Assembly: GCF_024139115.2 (NCBI RefSeq)
Contig: NC_085140.1
Span: forward strand, 18,747,357 to 18,811,356
Direction: 5' to 3'
From: Armigeres subalbatus
Lineage: Eukaryota; Arthropoda; Insecta; Diptera; Culicidae
Length of the DNA: 64,000 nucleotides
Numbering within the stretch: the stretch's first letter is position 1; each line of letters opens with the position of its first letter. Of the stretch, positions 24,151-35,049 are shown in pieces. A program made the position numbers and the translations under genes. The notes under the pieces are model-generated. The model saw only the letters and a list, made by a program, of their open reading frames with translations. It was not told the origin of the DNA and did not search any database.

Positions 24151-24309
24151 CACAAAGTCTGAAGAGAAAATTAAAAAGAAATGGAAATTTCAGACTAGCT
24201 CTCCGGTCCGTTTTTGTATTTACATCGAAAAAATAGGGGGTACCTCAATAAATGCAAAAGTTCGAAGGGGTACCTTCCCAGAAAAAGGTTGAGAACCGCT
24301 GCTCTAGAG

Positions 24310-26451
24310 CCCCGCGTATATGTAACAATTTAAATTGAGCTCCAATTTTACTACCTAGCAGAATTTCACTGATACACTTCAACGAAACATCAACAAACAA
24401 TATATCTAATATGAAATCTTATAGCACAAAGCTGCAAGATTCCTATACCGTGGATTTCCATAACATGCTAATTGTGTAACTTGGTTCGAAACGATGTCTT
24501 TGTCTTACCAAAACCAACTGAATACGAAAATCTTTTCCAGTGCATCTGTCTTGACGCCAGGTCTGTCGCAAAATTATTGGAGAAAGCTTGACAGTTCAAA
24601 CAGATGCTTCTACCAATTAATACTTTTTAGTTCTCAAAAACAATATTTTTGCACATTTCACATTTGATTTTTTTTACAGACCATTGAAACTAGTATCCCA
24701 TCTGAACCATATCTGTGCGCAATATTGCATTAACGTGATTCATTGCAAGTAATTTAATGAAAATAGAGAGCCTGAGAGCGGAAGAGATATACCATCCAAA
24801 GAAGGGTAAAAAACAGATACATCCAGCACATCCAGCTACTTTTGTTGTTGCTGTTGAAGTGTGTTCCGCCCGGCGTGCTTGCTAGCCGGCTAACCAACCG
24901 ATACTTACTCACGTGTACCGCGAACCACCTTGTCTGAGGAAACTTGTTCTCATTCGCGATCTACCCCTTCGTCGGTTCGGTCCAGTTTCCCTATTTTGTG
25001 CTTTTGTAAACGCGTCACATTTAGCTGGAGTACAGTTCCTTCGGAAGTGTTTGAACGGTGTCAATTAAGTGCCATTTGAAGCCACAGGTGTTCGTTTCTG
25101 CTGTTGGTGGTGATAATTTAGAAAACCGATCATTCGTTTTCTCTGAACCAGAAGGGGAGCCGACCAATTTTTCATCTGTGGGGCGTACCATTGTGTAAAT
25201 ATTTTAGCATTACTCATGAAACTAGTTTTATTAAGTAGCGGAATTTCTCGTATCTGCTCGTTGCAAGTCATCGGTTCATCTAAATATCGCTTAAGTAGTC
25301 GGAAGCAGGCTTGATTTAAACATCTGGTGCAAATTTGGCTTTCATGATCATTTGAAGACTGGCACTTTTTTTTAGTTAGGATCGCCGTATGTACCGATAT
25401 ACTACACTAGCGAAAAACTACCCTTTACCGTAGTTGGTCTGGACTCAATCCTAGTCAACGCGGCGCCATTCGTATTTTATGAGTAGACAAAAAACGTGTA
25501 CTAATTCCTTAGTTGGGTTCGCCGTATGTACCGATTTACCACAAAGATTATTCCAATCAAAAACAAATGTCTTTTCCTAAATTTAATATTTCTCAACAGG
25601 AATGTCTAAATCTAAAGTTTTGTATCTAGTACGCTACCGTTGATCAATAAAATTACGATTACTTCTGTTCGAACAAGTCAAGTGATCTTTTGAAATTGGA
25701 TGCCTCGACACAGAAAGAGTGGATCTTGAACAAAAGATATCGAGGTGGCAAGGTTAGCCAAATCAAGCCGAATTTATTTCTCTTATAAATAAAAAAAATC
25801 GGTATGTTACCAAGCCTGGTAACCTTAATAAATGCGAAATGAATCACGGCATGGTATGACATCAAGTGCGCTATTACATGCATCGTTCGTGGCAAGCGAA
25901 AAATAGTGATTGTGAATGGAGACTTTTATATTCCATTTTCAAATTTTTTGGTCCGATGAGTAGTTCGAACTACGTCTGAGATTTGCTCCACTGGGCACTG
26001 ATCGTGCAACCAAAGATAATTTTGTTCCTTACAATATCAACTGCAAATGATGCTCGTCGGCTATAAATAATGGTCATAAACTAAACCTAATCGATTTATT
26101 GGTTCCAAAACCAAACGAATGTGATCGGTTAATTAAACTGAACAATAATCAGATCAAAGTTCTAGAGTGTACTGAAGACGTAAGTTTTTTCAAGGTTTTT
26201 CCATCATGGCAAACGCAGCGTATAAGATTCATAGCTAAACAGCAGCGATTCGGTTCGGTTGATGGAGCAATTTTTTTATTTCGCGCTTGGCCGACTCTAG
26301 CCTTTGTATTGTTATTACGAGGCTGTGAATCAACATCGTACGAAGATTCAGTGCGGTAGGAAGTATTCCAGTCGAAGATCATGTTTGTAGAATAGTACGC
26401 AGCACAAAATAATCAATCGCTGAATAAGGTTTGGTTGGAAGTATCTTAATT
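24310..26451. other. Low-repeat non-coding region, possible upstream exon/promoter
   Basis: About 24840-25110 is markedly richer in G+C and lacks repeat signatures. It could be a promoter or 5' UTR exon of a host gene, but no start codon or TATA box decides it. A direct repeat (TTAG...CGCCGTATGTACCGAT) occurs at 25372-25403 and 25509-25540. Frames at 25659-26382 show no family motif. Confidence 0.25.
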
Positions 26452-26540
26452 AGAGCTATGCACCGCCTTCGGCGATTTTACTCGCGCCGCCGCCTACAAT
26501 TTTCATAATTTTAGCACACCGGCGACTAATTTCATATAAT
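26452..26540. mobile_element. Left end of a TAGAGCTGTG-type hAT element
   Basis: TAGAGCTATGCACCGCC followed by GC-rich CGCGCCGCCGCC resembles the ends of the complete element at 54494-56726. Degenerate short-unit sequence follows. No matching right-hand duplication was found, so it is a partial copy. Confidence 0.55.
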
Positions 26541-26921
26541 TAAACATTATTTTTCAATCAAGTCAAGAATCCAACAATTTTATTCAAGTATTTTCAACAC
26601 GGTTTTAATAAATTTCTCCTGATTAAAAAAATGTTTTTGTTGTAACACTAGCCGTAAATTCGAAATAGCTGTTAAACTTCCCGTCACGGAGTTCCGTCAC
26701 TCTTGTGACTTGAAGTGTGCTTTTTCGAAGGCGTTGTACTTTTTACAACGGTACAACGTTAGGTCGGCGCCGGGCGGCGTGGTGACATACATCAGTGTTA
26801 TCCAATCCAATATTGCGAAAATTTAATTGTGTCTTGAAATTGTTTAGTAATTTATTGGAAATGTGTCCAGAGATTCTTCAAAATGTTTCTCCAAAAACTT
26901 CCTGCAATTCCTGGCAATATA
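26541..26921. other. Non-coding interior of a hAT-like relic
   Basis: GC-rich words (GGTCGGCGCCGGGCGGCG) lie near 26761. GAAATTC-like units begin about 26850. There is no gene. Confidence 0.3.
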
Positions 26922-27791
26922 CGAAGAAGTATGATGTGATGATGAAACGACTTTAACCTCGATATTTTGGGTGTTTTTCTTGGCATGCAGTCTGAATTCT
27001 AGAGTCTATTTTGACTACTAATATCTAAATTTTACTAATGTCCAGAGCAGCAGTAAAACAAAGCCCAATTGTTACTTTGGAATTAGGTTAGTATGCTAAT
27101 AAAAACACCCAAAACATCGAGATTACATTCGATTTATTCCAGTAAACCACATATCGTATACCAAAAAGCAAATAAAGTAGCAATTGCATCCATCAAAAAT
27201 CTAAATCGCACTGCACATCAAACTTTTGTCATATTGTTGTCAAAAAATATTGTATTGAATGCATCGTATAAGATAATTTTAACCATAGTAAGTTAATTAA
27301 TCATAATCAGTCGTAATTGTGTTAATAAAAATTCGTAATGACTTATTTTCCTTGCAATATCCTATATCAGTGCAAATGAATGTCTATGCAAATCGTAATA
27401 CAATCGAAACCACTTCAGTCCAAAGAAGTTTCAAGCCGTTGTAAAGATATAAACAATTGTTGTGTAATTCATGTTGGACAAAAATCCGATTCACTTTAAG
27501 ATGTACAGTATTGTGCGGTGGTAGAGTATCCGCCTGCAGGTCCAAAGATCACATGGCGAGAGGTACTGGTATTTTTTTAAAAATATTTTAATGTTTAATC
27601 GTAATACTGTTCGCATAATGTCGGAAAAAATCCTGAAATAAAACACGTATGTACCTATATCGCCTCTACTTTGGTACGTATATAGCCAACCTGTGCATTA
27701 TATACGATTAAATTGGTTTTTATATAATAACCTATATCGAGAGTTATAGGTACTAAAAATGTTGACTGGGTCATCACATCATACTTCTTCG
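26922..27791. mobile_element. 870-bp TIR element inserted in the GAAATTC array
   Basis: The ends match over 21 bp: CGAAGAAGTATGATGTGATG on the left, complemented at 27771-27791. Sequence of the array type flanks both sides, so the insertion is younger than the array. No transposase is recognisable. Confidence 0.65.
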
Positions 27792-29340
27792 GATATTCTT
27801 AGGAATATTCATCCTGGTTTTATTTCAAAACTATTTCCAGAAATTCTTTTGGTGAATCCTCGAGACATTTTTGTTAATACCTTACATAATTCTTAAGCAA
27901 ATATCTTTAAGAACTCCCGCGGAAAGTAATCTAAAAACTTCTTCAGATATTTCTTAGAAAATTCCTCAACTATTTCCAAATCTTTGATCATTTTCCAGAA
28001 ATTTCTTTTTAAAAAAATCACTGGAAATGAATCCAGGAATTAGGTTTAAAATTCCGTCAGGAATTTCTTCTGAGCTCTTTTCAGGAATTCCCACGGAGCT
28101 TCCTTCACGAATTCTTTCCGAATTACTTTTAGAAAAAACTTTCAGAATTCTCTCAGGATTAATTCCGGTTATTTCTCAAGAAATTCTTTAAGGAATTCCT
28201 CCAAGATTTCCTCCTTTAGGAATACTTTAGTTCTTTAGGAATACTTTCAGATATTCTACCAAAATTGTAGCACGGAATCCTTCGTAATTCCTTAAGAATG
28301 TTCAATCGAATTCCAATTTGAAACTTTCTCAAATTTTATGAATTGCTTTGGATATTCCTTCAAAAATTTATTCAGGTAATCCTTCGCAAATTACTTTAGA
28401 AATTATTCTAGAGATTTCTTTGAAAATTTCTACAGATATTCCTTCCAACTTTTAAATAAGCAATTCTAAGAATCCCTTCGAAATTCTCCTCAGGATTTTT
28501 TTTAGTAATTCCTCTAGACAAACCGTTCAAAATTCCTTAAGAATTCTTCCAAAAATGTATTTGGGTTTCTTCGGAAATTTCTTCCGAAATTTCTGCAAAA
28601 ATTCCTTCTGGATTCTCTAAGATTTTGTTCAACATCTCTTTAAAAATTACTTTGCGAATTTCTTTATAAATCTCCAGAGATTCCTTTAGAAATTCCTCAA
28701 GGAACTCATTTGTAAATTCCTTTGAGGATTTTTTAAGAAACTACTTTAAGGATTTTTTCGAAATTCCTCTATAAATTTCTTCGGATATATTTTTAGGAAC
28801 TCTTTCGTAAATTTATTTAGGAACACCTAGAGAAATTGTTTTATGAATTCATTTGGAAATTTATTTAAGAATTATTTCCAACTTTTTAATAGATTTTCCG
28901 CAAATTTCTCTGAGAACTCCTTCGGAAATTGCTTGAGGAACTCCGACGGAATTTCATTTGGCGGTTCTTTCAGAAATTTCTAAAAGAAGTTCCTCCAGGT
29001 ATTCGTTTGAAATTTCTCCAGCATTTTTTTTTTAACTCTAAAATGAAATTTAAGTAGCTCTGAATTTTTTTTTCGAAATCTTTCTCAGCAATTCTTTTAG
29101 ACTTTCAACCAAAAATTATTTCCGAACTTCCACCGGTAATTCCTCCAGGAGCTCTTCTTATTTAAGAATTCCTTCGATAAAATTTCTGGGATTTCGTTTT
29201 CGAATTTATTTGAATATTCCTTCGAAAATTTCTTCAGATATTACATTGAAAATTCCTCAGAAAGTTTTCTTAATTGAATTTCTTCTGAATTCTCTTTAGG
29301 AAATCCTTTAAATATTTCGTTAGTATTTTTTTCGTAGATT
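27792..29340. repeat. Long degenerate GAAATTCCTT array
   Basis: About 1.5 kb of irregular units such as AATTCCTTCGGAAATTTCT, mostly 18-30 bp. There is no regular period and no coding potential. The same composition occurs in 30360-31510, 54590-54710 and 56090-56640, where it lies inside a hAT element with known ends. Confidence 0.8.
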
Positions 29341-30212
29341 CGAAAGTTCCGGAAGTGATCGCCCACGCCTTTGCTCGCAAGGTTACTGAAGATCTTTCGA
29401 AACACATTGTGGAGAAATTTAGAAAAAAAATTCTTACGGAATTTACTAAAACATACCTCAGGTTGTTCTCATAACAATCAAGCCTTCGCTAAAATAGTTC
29501 GCTCTATATTGATGAAGAAGGTACAAAGAACGCTATACGAAAAGTGCTCTCTTTGAAAGTCTATTTTCTATTGTTTCGTTGACTTAATGAAAAAAAACAT
29601 TTTTATGTTAACTATACTACCGCTAACCGCAAGTCGAGCACATCTGTATATGGCGTCCATATACAGATGTGCTCGACTTGTGGTTAGCGGCAGTATAATG
29701 GAGTAGCAACTACGAGCAGTCAATCAAGCTCAAAATCATTTTTATGTTAACTATATGAGTCCAACGAATTTTTGAATTAGATAATCAACTCGGTTAGAGG
29801 TTCAACAATTCGACCGTTATCAGTCCACTCATTCTTCTAATTCATTTTGTCGGTCAATTGTCAAATTCCATCAAATTACGTAATAGTAACATTGTTGAAT
29901 TCAAGCTGTTTTAATTCAAATTAGCTAATCTATAGATGACCAACTTACTCAGGTGACTTTTAAGGCCAGTAAACTATTTCAACTATATCATTTATTTGGT
30001 AAGCATTCTAATTTGAACAGTTAATCAATTCGTAGTTGACCAAAACGTAGTTAGCCAAAAAGACTGGAGTAGGGGTCAAAAGATAACATTGAACAAAGTT
30101 AGGCAAGTGGCCTCTCAATTTTAATAAAATACAATGAAAATAACATCAGTTCGAATAAGACTTGACCTTTTGGAATTAGATCCAGGATCAAACTCCCGGG
30201 TCAAAAAAGTGG
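29341..30212. other. Non-coding, contains a long hairpin
   Basis: Apart from the hairpin at 29613-29697 nothing is recognised. A 61-codon frame at 29371 has no supported identity. Confidence 0.35.
29613..29697. repeat. Near-perfect 41-bp hairpin flanked by 19-bp direct repeats
   Basis: The arms at 29613-29653 and 29657-29697 pair with two mismatches around a 3-nt loop (CGT). A 19-bp direct repeat starting CATTTTTATGTTAAC lies at 29598-29616 and again at 29737-29755. Confidence 0.85.
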
Positions 30213-31547
30213 ACCAGGGGAGGGGTTTCGAAAAAGTCTACGTTAGTCTACGATGTGTGACGGGGGGGGTATACCAAAAGTCTACGTAGACTTTTTGTTT
30301 TAATTTTTTTTTTTTGAAAACAATTTATACAGCAGCTATGGCGAAAGTTTACTTGTTTGATTTTTTAGGATTTCCCAGGATTTTTTTTTGCAAGACTTTA
30401 CCGAAATAATTTCTTGAATTTTTCCCAAAAAATCTTATGAATTTCACTCAAGTAATAGTCTAACTACGGCTTAAAACCATCATGGATTTCACCAGGAAAC
30501 TATGTTGAGCAGTGAAATTCTCCGAAGTATTCTAAAAATAAATTCTAAAATTTTACAAAATTTCCGTTTAGATTTTTTTTTGCAGATTCTACTAGAATAT
30601 CTTTTGATTCTTAGCAGGAACTTTTTTGGAAGCTACAAGTGATTCACGGGAAATTATGTCGTACTTCAACGGAAAATTCTGTGGAATTTACAAAGGAAGC
30701 AGTTTGGAATATCCAAGAAAAAGTCTCCAAAAGATATTCTTTGAAACTTGACAGGGAGTTTTCCCGAAATTCCGCGAGAAAACCTTCAGAATTTCCACTG
30801 CAGAAAGGCGAAACTTTTCTTAATTTCGGAAATTCTTCGGAATTTTCGCGAGGAATTTTTTGGACGTATAAGCGATATTCTTCGAAATTTCATGGGAAAT
30901 TCTTCGTAAATTTCACGGCGATTTCGTCGGGATTTCTAATGCAAATTCTTTGGAATTATCGATGGAAAATCTTTTGGATTGTCTAAAGAAATTTTTGACT
31001 TCCACGAAAAATTATTTGAATTTCCCACCAACAACTCTTTTTGCAATTTTTGTGAGAAAGACTTTGTATTTTTTATTAAAATTTATAAGAATTTTTTACG
31101 AGAAATTCACCAAAATTCAAATGAAAATTCTCCATAATATCCACCGAAAATTACTCGGAATATTCTGTACAATTTATGGACATATTTATAAATTTCCTCA
31201 GGAAATTGTACCAAATTTGAAAAGCAAATTTAAAAATAAGTAGAAAACGGGAAATATTTCCGGAATGTTAAGGGGAAAACTTTTGGAATTTAGAAGGAAA
31301 TTCTTGGGATTTCAAAGGATGATTATTCAACGGGACATTGCATGGAATTTTCCAGAAAAGCATCGAAATTTTCACGGAGAGTTCTCCAGAGTATTACCGG
31401 GAAATTTATCAATCGCGAAACTCTACGAAATTTTTACGAAAAACTTATCGGAATTCCAACCCGAAAATTTTCGAAATTCTGAAAATTCTTCATTTTTCTA
31501 CAAATTTGAACCGGCGTATAGAATAGACAGAGTGACAGATTTTAAGC
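30213..31547. repeat. G-run / AAGTCTACG motif plus GAAATTC array
   Basis: GGGGTTTCGAAAAAGTCTACG at 30221-30245 is echoed in the same orientation at about 31864-31900 (GGGGGGGGGTAGTTTCGG and AAAAGTCTACGAAAG). Between them, about 30360-31510 is the same degenerate array type as 27792-29340. Long frames here are by-products. Confidence 0.55.
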
Positions 31548-31590
31548 AGTGGCGCGCCGATGCAAAAGTGTTGGTGGCGGCACACCTCTA
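31548..31590. mobile_element. Right end of a TAGAGGTGTG-type hAT element
   Basis: GGCGCGCCGATGC and GGCGGCACACCTCTA match, in complement, the end TAGAGGTGTG...CGGCGCGCC of the complete copy at 54494. The partner left end is uncertain. Confidence 0.5.
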
Positions 31591-32526
31591 GAAGAAATCG
31601 AGTTCAACAGGAATCAAATTAGTTGGTTTTGAGATTTGGGTTCAGAAGCTGTACACAAAGGATTAAATTTGATTTCATTTTAAATTGATTTTTGTTTTGT
31701 TGGATTTTGTTCAGTTTGATTTTGTTATCTGTAAAATTCAAATTTTACTGTAATGTTTACATACTGGAATGGATTTGAATGGCTGAATTGCTTATAACGG
31801 GGTTGATTCCCATATTTTTCCAATAGCATGATATTTTGTGAAATTTATAAAAGTCTACGTATACTTCATAGGGGGGGGGGTAGTTTCGGAAAAGTCTACG
31901 AAAGTCCCGAAAAACTTTTTTTTTCTCCCTGAAATGGAACTTTTTAGTTGGAAAACCATCGATTATTTACTACGAACCCTATTAAATGAGATTCCTGATT
32001 TTTTTTCAATCATCATATACTTAAAAATTAAGGGGAATCGATTATTACCAAGTTATAGTCTTAATAACTTATTTATTGGAGCTCAAGCATCAAAGAGCAT
32101 AAAAAAGCCGAACTCGATAAATTTATGTAATTCTTTGAAAATAGCTAAGAAAGGCTTGGATGGAGATTATGCACCGCATCGTAATCCTATGCACATATAC
32201 ACCAAATTCTTTCCTAACACAAGCCACAATGAATCGACTGCTTTGAGCGTGCTTACAGCGGCACACAAGGAGTTAAATTTCTGAAATCAATATAGCGAAA
32301 GGCATCTAAGGTACGATTTCTCAAAATTAAGCACTTTAATCGAAACAATATTTGGCTATTTTGTGCATATACTATAGTTCCCGGATGTGGCTGCGGCGAG
32401 TAGAAAATCAGCCACTGCCAGTAATTCATTGAAACTTGTTATGTGAATGAAAAAGTTTAACTGGTATAAAATATACAAAATAAAATCATAAAATTATACA
32501 AAAAAGAACTGTTACGAAAATTATTT
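31591..32526. other. Non-coding
   Basis: A G-run (31861-31870) and the AAGTCTACG echo are present. A 148-codon frame at 31838-32284 is unrecognised and overlaps the repeat, so it is not called. Confidence 0.3.
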
Positions 32527-32712
32527 TGAGCTTTTTAGTGGAATGTCTTCACTCGTCTCTTCAGTGTCTCGTACTTGACTCGACTTCGAAGTCGAAGTCA
32601 AGTACGAGACACTGAAGACGGCCTTACTGTTGAGGTCGAAATACGTATCTGTCAAGATACAATTAAGTGGTGTAATTCAATGGGATTGTACAAACTCGTC
32701 TTATGACAAGGG
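32527..32712 (+). repeat. Repeat family with hammerhead-like motif, copy A
   Basis: Begins TTTTTAGTGGAATGTCTTCAC and ends AACTCGTCTTATGAC. Words of this family recur at 33280-33330, 41350-41459 (reverse), 44842-45085 (reverse, decayed) and 60170-60255. A near-perfect palindrome lies at 32562-32614. The family is not recognised; a Penelope-like terminal repeat is a guess. Confidence 0.6.
32608..32653 (+). ncRNA. Hammerhead-like RNA motif (non-canonical)
   Basis: In order: stem I strand GACA (32608-32611), core box CTGAAGA (32612-32618), one extra C, stem II GGCCTT / GAGGTC with a six-nt loop, then GAAA (32638-32641). A palindromic AUACGUAU (32641-32648), C, and stem I strand TGTC (32650-32653) complete it. 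This is the order of a type I hammerhead with a self-complementary stem III, known from Penelope-like elements. The extra base after the core box departs from the consensus, so self-cleavage is unproven. Confidence 0.35.
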
Positions 32713-33902
32713 AAAAAAGAACTGTTAGAATTTTATTTTATTAAAATATACAAAAATTCTAAAACTGCATTCCGTCTGAAAACGGTATTGTAAAAAGCAA
32801 CAATTTATATACCTATTCAAGTATAAACACAATTCCTCCATTGGGCCGGAAAACATAGATAACAATTTCGCTGATCCAATGTCTTCATAGGCACTTCGCT
32901 TTGGTTGTTGCGATAAGCTAAAACCCTAACACTAGGTGAGATCCTGCCATCTAGCGTTGACTAGACTTCACCCTGACTAGTGCCTTCATCGTCAGTTCCC
33001 TTACGGCTATTTACGACCACATTTCGACATTGGACATGGTAAAGCAAATCGAAAGCAAGCTAATCAGTAATCTACATTTACATCCTCCTGTAGTCCAGTG
33101 TAGAACAAAAAGTTCAGCGCTTATATCGGGGAATGGTGGTAGGAAATGCGCACTTTCAATATTATTCGATATATTTATCATTGCTGCTTTTATCAAAATT
33201 CGCCTAAAAAGACTTTAAAAAAAGATCATTGATTTTTCCTTTGAAAGCGTACAATGAATTACAAGAAAATTATTAAGCTCTTTCAGCGGAATGTCTTCAC
33301 CTGTCATAAGATGAGTTTAGTACCACCACGATACTGTATGTGCCTTGACTTTCCTGTCATTATTAGGTGAAAGGATTCAGGGAGAACATTTTTTGGTTTT
33401 AAACTAAAAAGAACACTGGATTTTGATCAGAAATTCAAAAAGCGACGTATTTATAACCGTCTAGTGCTTTAACTAAGCGGGTCATATCAGCTAGGGCGGC
33501 ATTCCCCGTTAAAAAAAATGTGTTGGTTTTATGTGTTGGGCCAATGTGTCTCATGTCTCATGGGTGAATTGTGCACCATTCCCTATTTTTGATCGTCACT
33601 TCACTGCACATTTCGATATATTACCGTATACGGCGTCAGTTAACATCAGCGTGTGATCGACCACTGATTTTGATATAAAGTATATAGCGAAACTGTTCCC
33701 ATTTCCATCTTACTGTAAGAAATTCACGTCATCTTGAAACAAAAAAATAAGACTTTTTTTTGTTGGGCGAAGAAGGCATTAATTGCATATATTCTATTTT
33801 CCTATCATGCTAGAATATTGGTTTAAACCTTGCCTTGCGAGCTAAAGCGTAGGATTGCCAATCCGGAGAATCAATAAATAACTGGGGAAATACTAATAGA
33901 AT
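32713..33902. other. Non-coding; short copy of the repeat family at 33280-33330
   Basis: AGCTCTTTCAGCGGAATGTC and CATAAGATGAGTTTAGTACC at 33280-33330 belong to the family described at 32527. No gene is otherwise seen. Confidence 0.4.
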
Positions 33903-33911
33903 CTTCTTCTT

Positions 33912-33942
<31 letters not shown>

Positions 33943-34218
33943 TTGACATTACATCCCCACACTGGGACCGAGCCGCCTCGCAGCTTAGTGTTCATTAAGC
34001 ACTACCACAGTTATTAACTGCGAGGTTTCTAAGCCAGGTTACCATTTTTGCATTCGTATATCATGAGGCTAACACGATGATACTTTTGTGCCCAAGGTAG
34101 TCGAGACAATTTCCAATCCGAAAATTGCCTAGACCGGCACCGGGAATCGAACCAGCCACCCTCAGCATGGTCTTGCTTTGTAGCCGAGCGTCTTACCGCA
34201 TGGCTAAGGAGGGCCCCT
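33903..34218 (-). mobile_element. tRNA-related SINE, Feilai type, copy 1
   Basis: On the minus strand the unit starts AGGGGCCCTCCTTAGCC, has A-box-like sequence and a clear pol III B box (GGTTCGATTCCCGG). It continues through a conserved non-tRNA body to a (GAA)n tail, seen as TTC repeats at 33903-33941. An 11-bp duplication ACTAATAGAAT occurs at 33892-33902 and 34225-34235. It needs the RT of a partner LINE to move. Closely similar to the copy at 62271-62561. Confidence 0.88.
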
Positions 34219-34278
34219 AATAGAACTAATAGAATACTATGTTGAAAAGCAGGTCAAATTCCAGTGGGAATCTAGAGC

Positions 34279-34610
34279 CAGGGCTGCCCAACGTACGGCC
34301 CGCGGGCCGGATGCGGGCCTTGGCTTCATTTTATATGGATCGCGGTGTGTAAGAAAAAATACTTCATAACCGGCTCTATAACTTTTTTATGTGGCTCAAG
34401 AAGCTTCTTCTTATCATTTATTAATAAATACAGAAGGTTATTACTGATTAAAAAATTAAATCTGGCAAGCAGGGAGTCGAATCATACAGCACGGACCAGT
34501 TGTGCTGTTAATAAGATTTTGGCAGTACGGATGAAACCTTTCCAGGGCGGAGAACTTGTTATGAAATGCTCATCGGCTATTGGTGATATCGTGTGCTCTA
34601 AATAAAAAGT
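34279..34610 (+). pseudogene. hAT element fragment with transposase remnant
   Basis: CAGGGCTGCCCAACGTACGG then CCCGCGGGCCGGATGCGGGCC forms a hAT-style left end, akin to 18889. Behind it, 34345-34605 reads ASRESNHTARTSCAVNKILA and KPFQGGELVMKCSS...DIVCSK. This resembles the segment of hAT transposases in which a KPFTxGE motif precedes the core. The N-terminal zinc finger and the RNase-H-like catalytic core are absent, and no right end is seen. Confidence 0.5.
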
Positions 34611-35049
34611 CTCCTTCACTAGTATTAGTTCCTCGTAATCCACGGCGAAGAGTTAAAGTTCTCAGTAGAACTACGTTACGTGAAAAAGCCGCCTGCTTCT
34701 TATTCTACCTGCTCGCAATCGATGAAAATACTTAATGTAAAAAAAACAAGGCACATGTAGCTCTGTCTTCATAAGTGGAATTTGTAATCATCTTCAAATA
34801 ACAAAGAAATTAACAGCTTTGATCCCAATGAAGGAAATGACTACCGGTATAGACCTGGGGATAAGCTATTAAGACTTGTATGAAGAAGCTTGGACTCTTC
34901 TTTGGAAACCTCCTCCTCGTTTGTCGGGTGAAGATCACTGCGTCCAGATTTTAGGACTATTGTGATATATCCTTTTACTGTGAAATACGCAAGTTATCTC
35001 AGTAACATGTTTGTCACTGAGATACCTTGGTATCGACTGAACTCAAGAC
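34611..35049. other. Non-coding
   Basis: No gene or repeat end is identified before the LOA element. Confidence 0.3.

Larger units (their letters stand above)
21107..24301. mobile_element. hAT-type non-autonomous element, 3.2 kb, 8-bp TSD, carrying host-gene cargo
   Basis: Perfect terminal CAGCGGTTCTCAACCT and its complement, followed by GGGGTACC-type subterminal blocks. The flanking duplication CTCTAGAG is exact (21099-21106 and 24302-24309). It encodes no transposase that I can see. Its interior is a degenerate array of GGCTCGGAAGCC units, interrupted by an S23 ribosomal-protein retropseudogene (21625-22818) and by a smaller hAT MITE (23069-23445). A 12-bp tandem repeat lies at 21385-21452. 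The CAGCGGTTCTCAACCT end resembles the widespread SPIN/OposCharlie-like hAT termini. Confidence 0.92.

Noticed and set aside
27512..27575. tRNA-like GCGGTGGTAGAGTATCCG sequence
   Set aside because: No convincing B box or acceptor pairing follows, so a tRNA or SINE call is not supported.
27792..29340. CRISPR-like or satellite array
   Set aside because: Units vary in length and sequence with no fixed spacer, and the genome is eukaryotic.
26452..31590. One single hAT element spanning both partial ends
   Set aside because: The flanks ATCTTAAT and GAAGAAAT do not match, so a shared 8-bp duplication is not supported.
30221..31900. LTR retrotransposon bounded by the AAGTCTACG direct repeats
   Set aside because: The repeats are short, lack TG..CA ends and a primer-binding site, and enclose only array sequence.
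31838..32284. 148-codon frame
   Set aside because: Overlaps the G-run and AAGTCTACG repeat and matches nothing I recognise.
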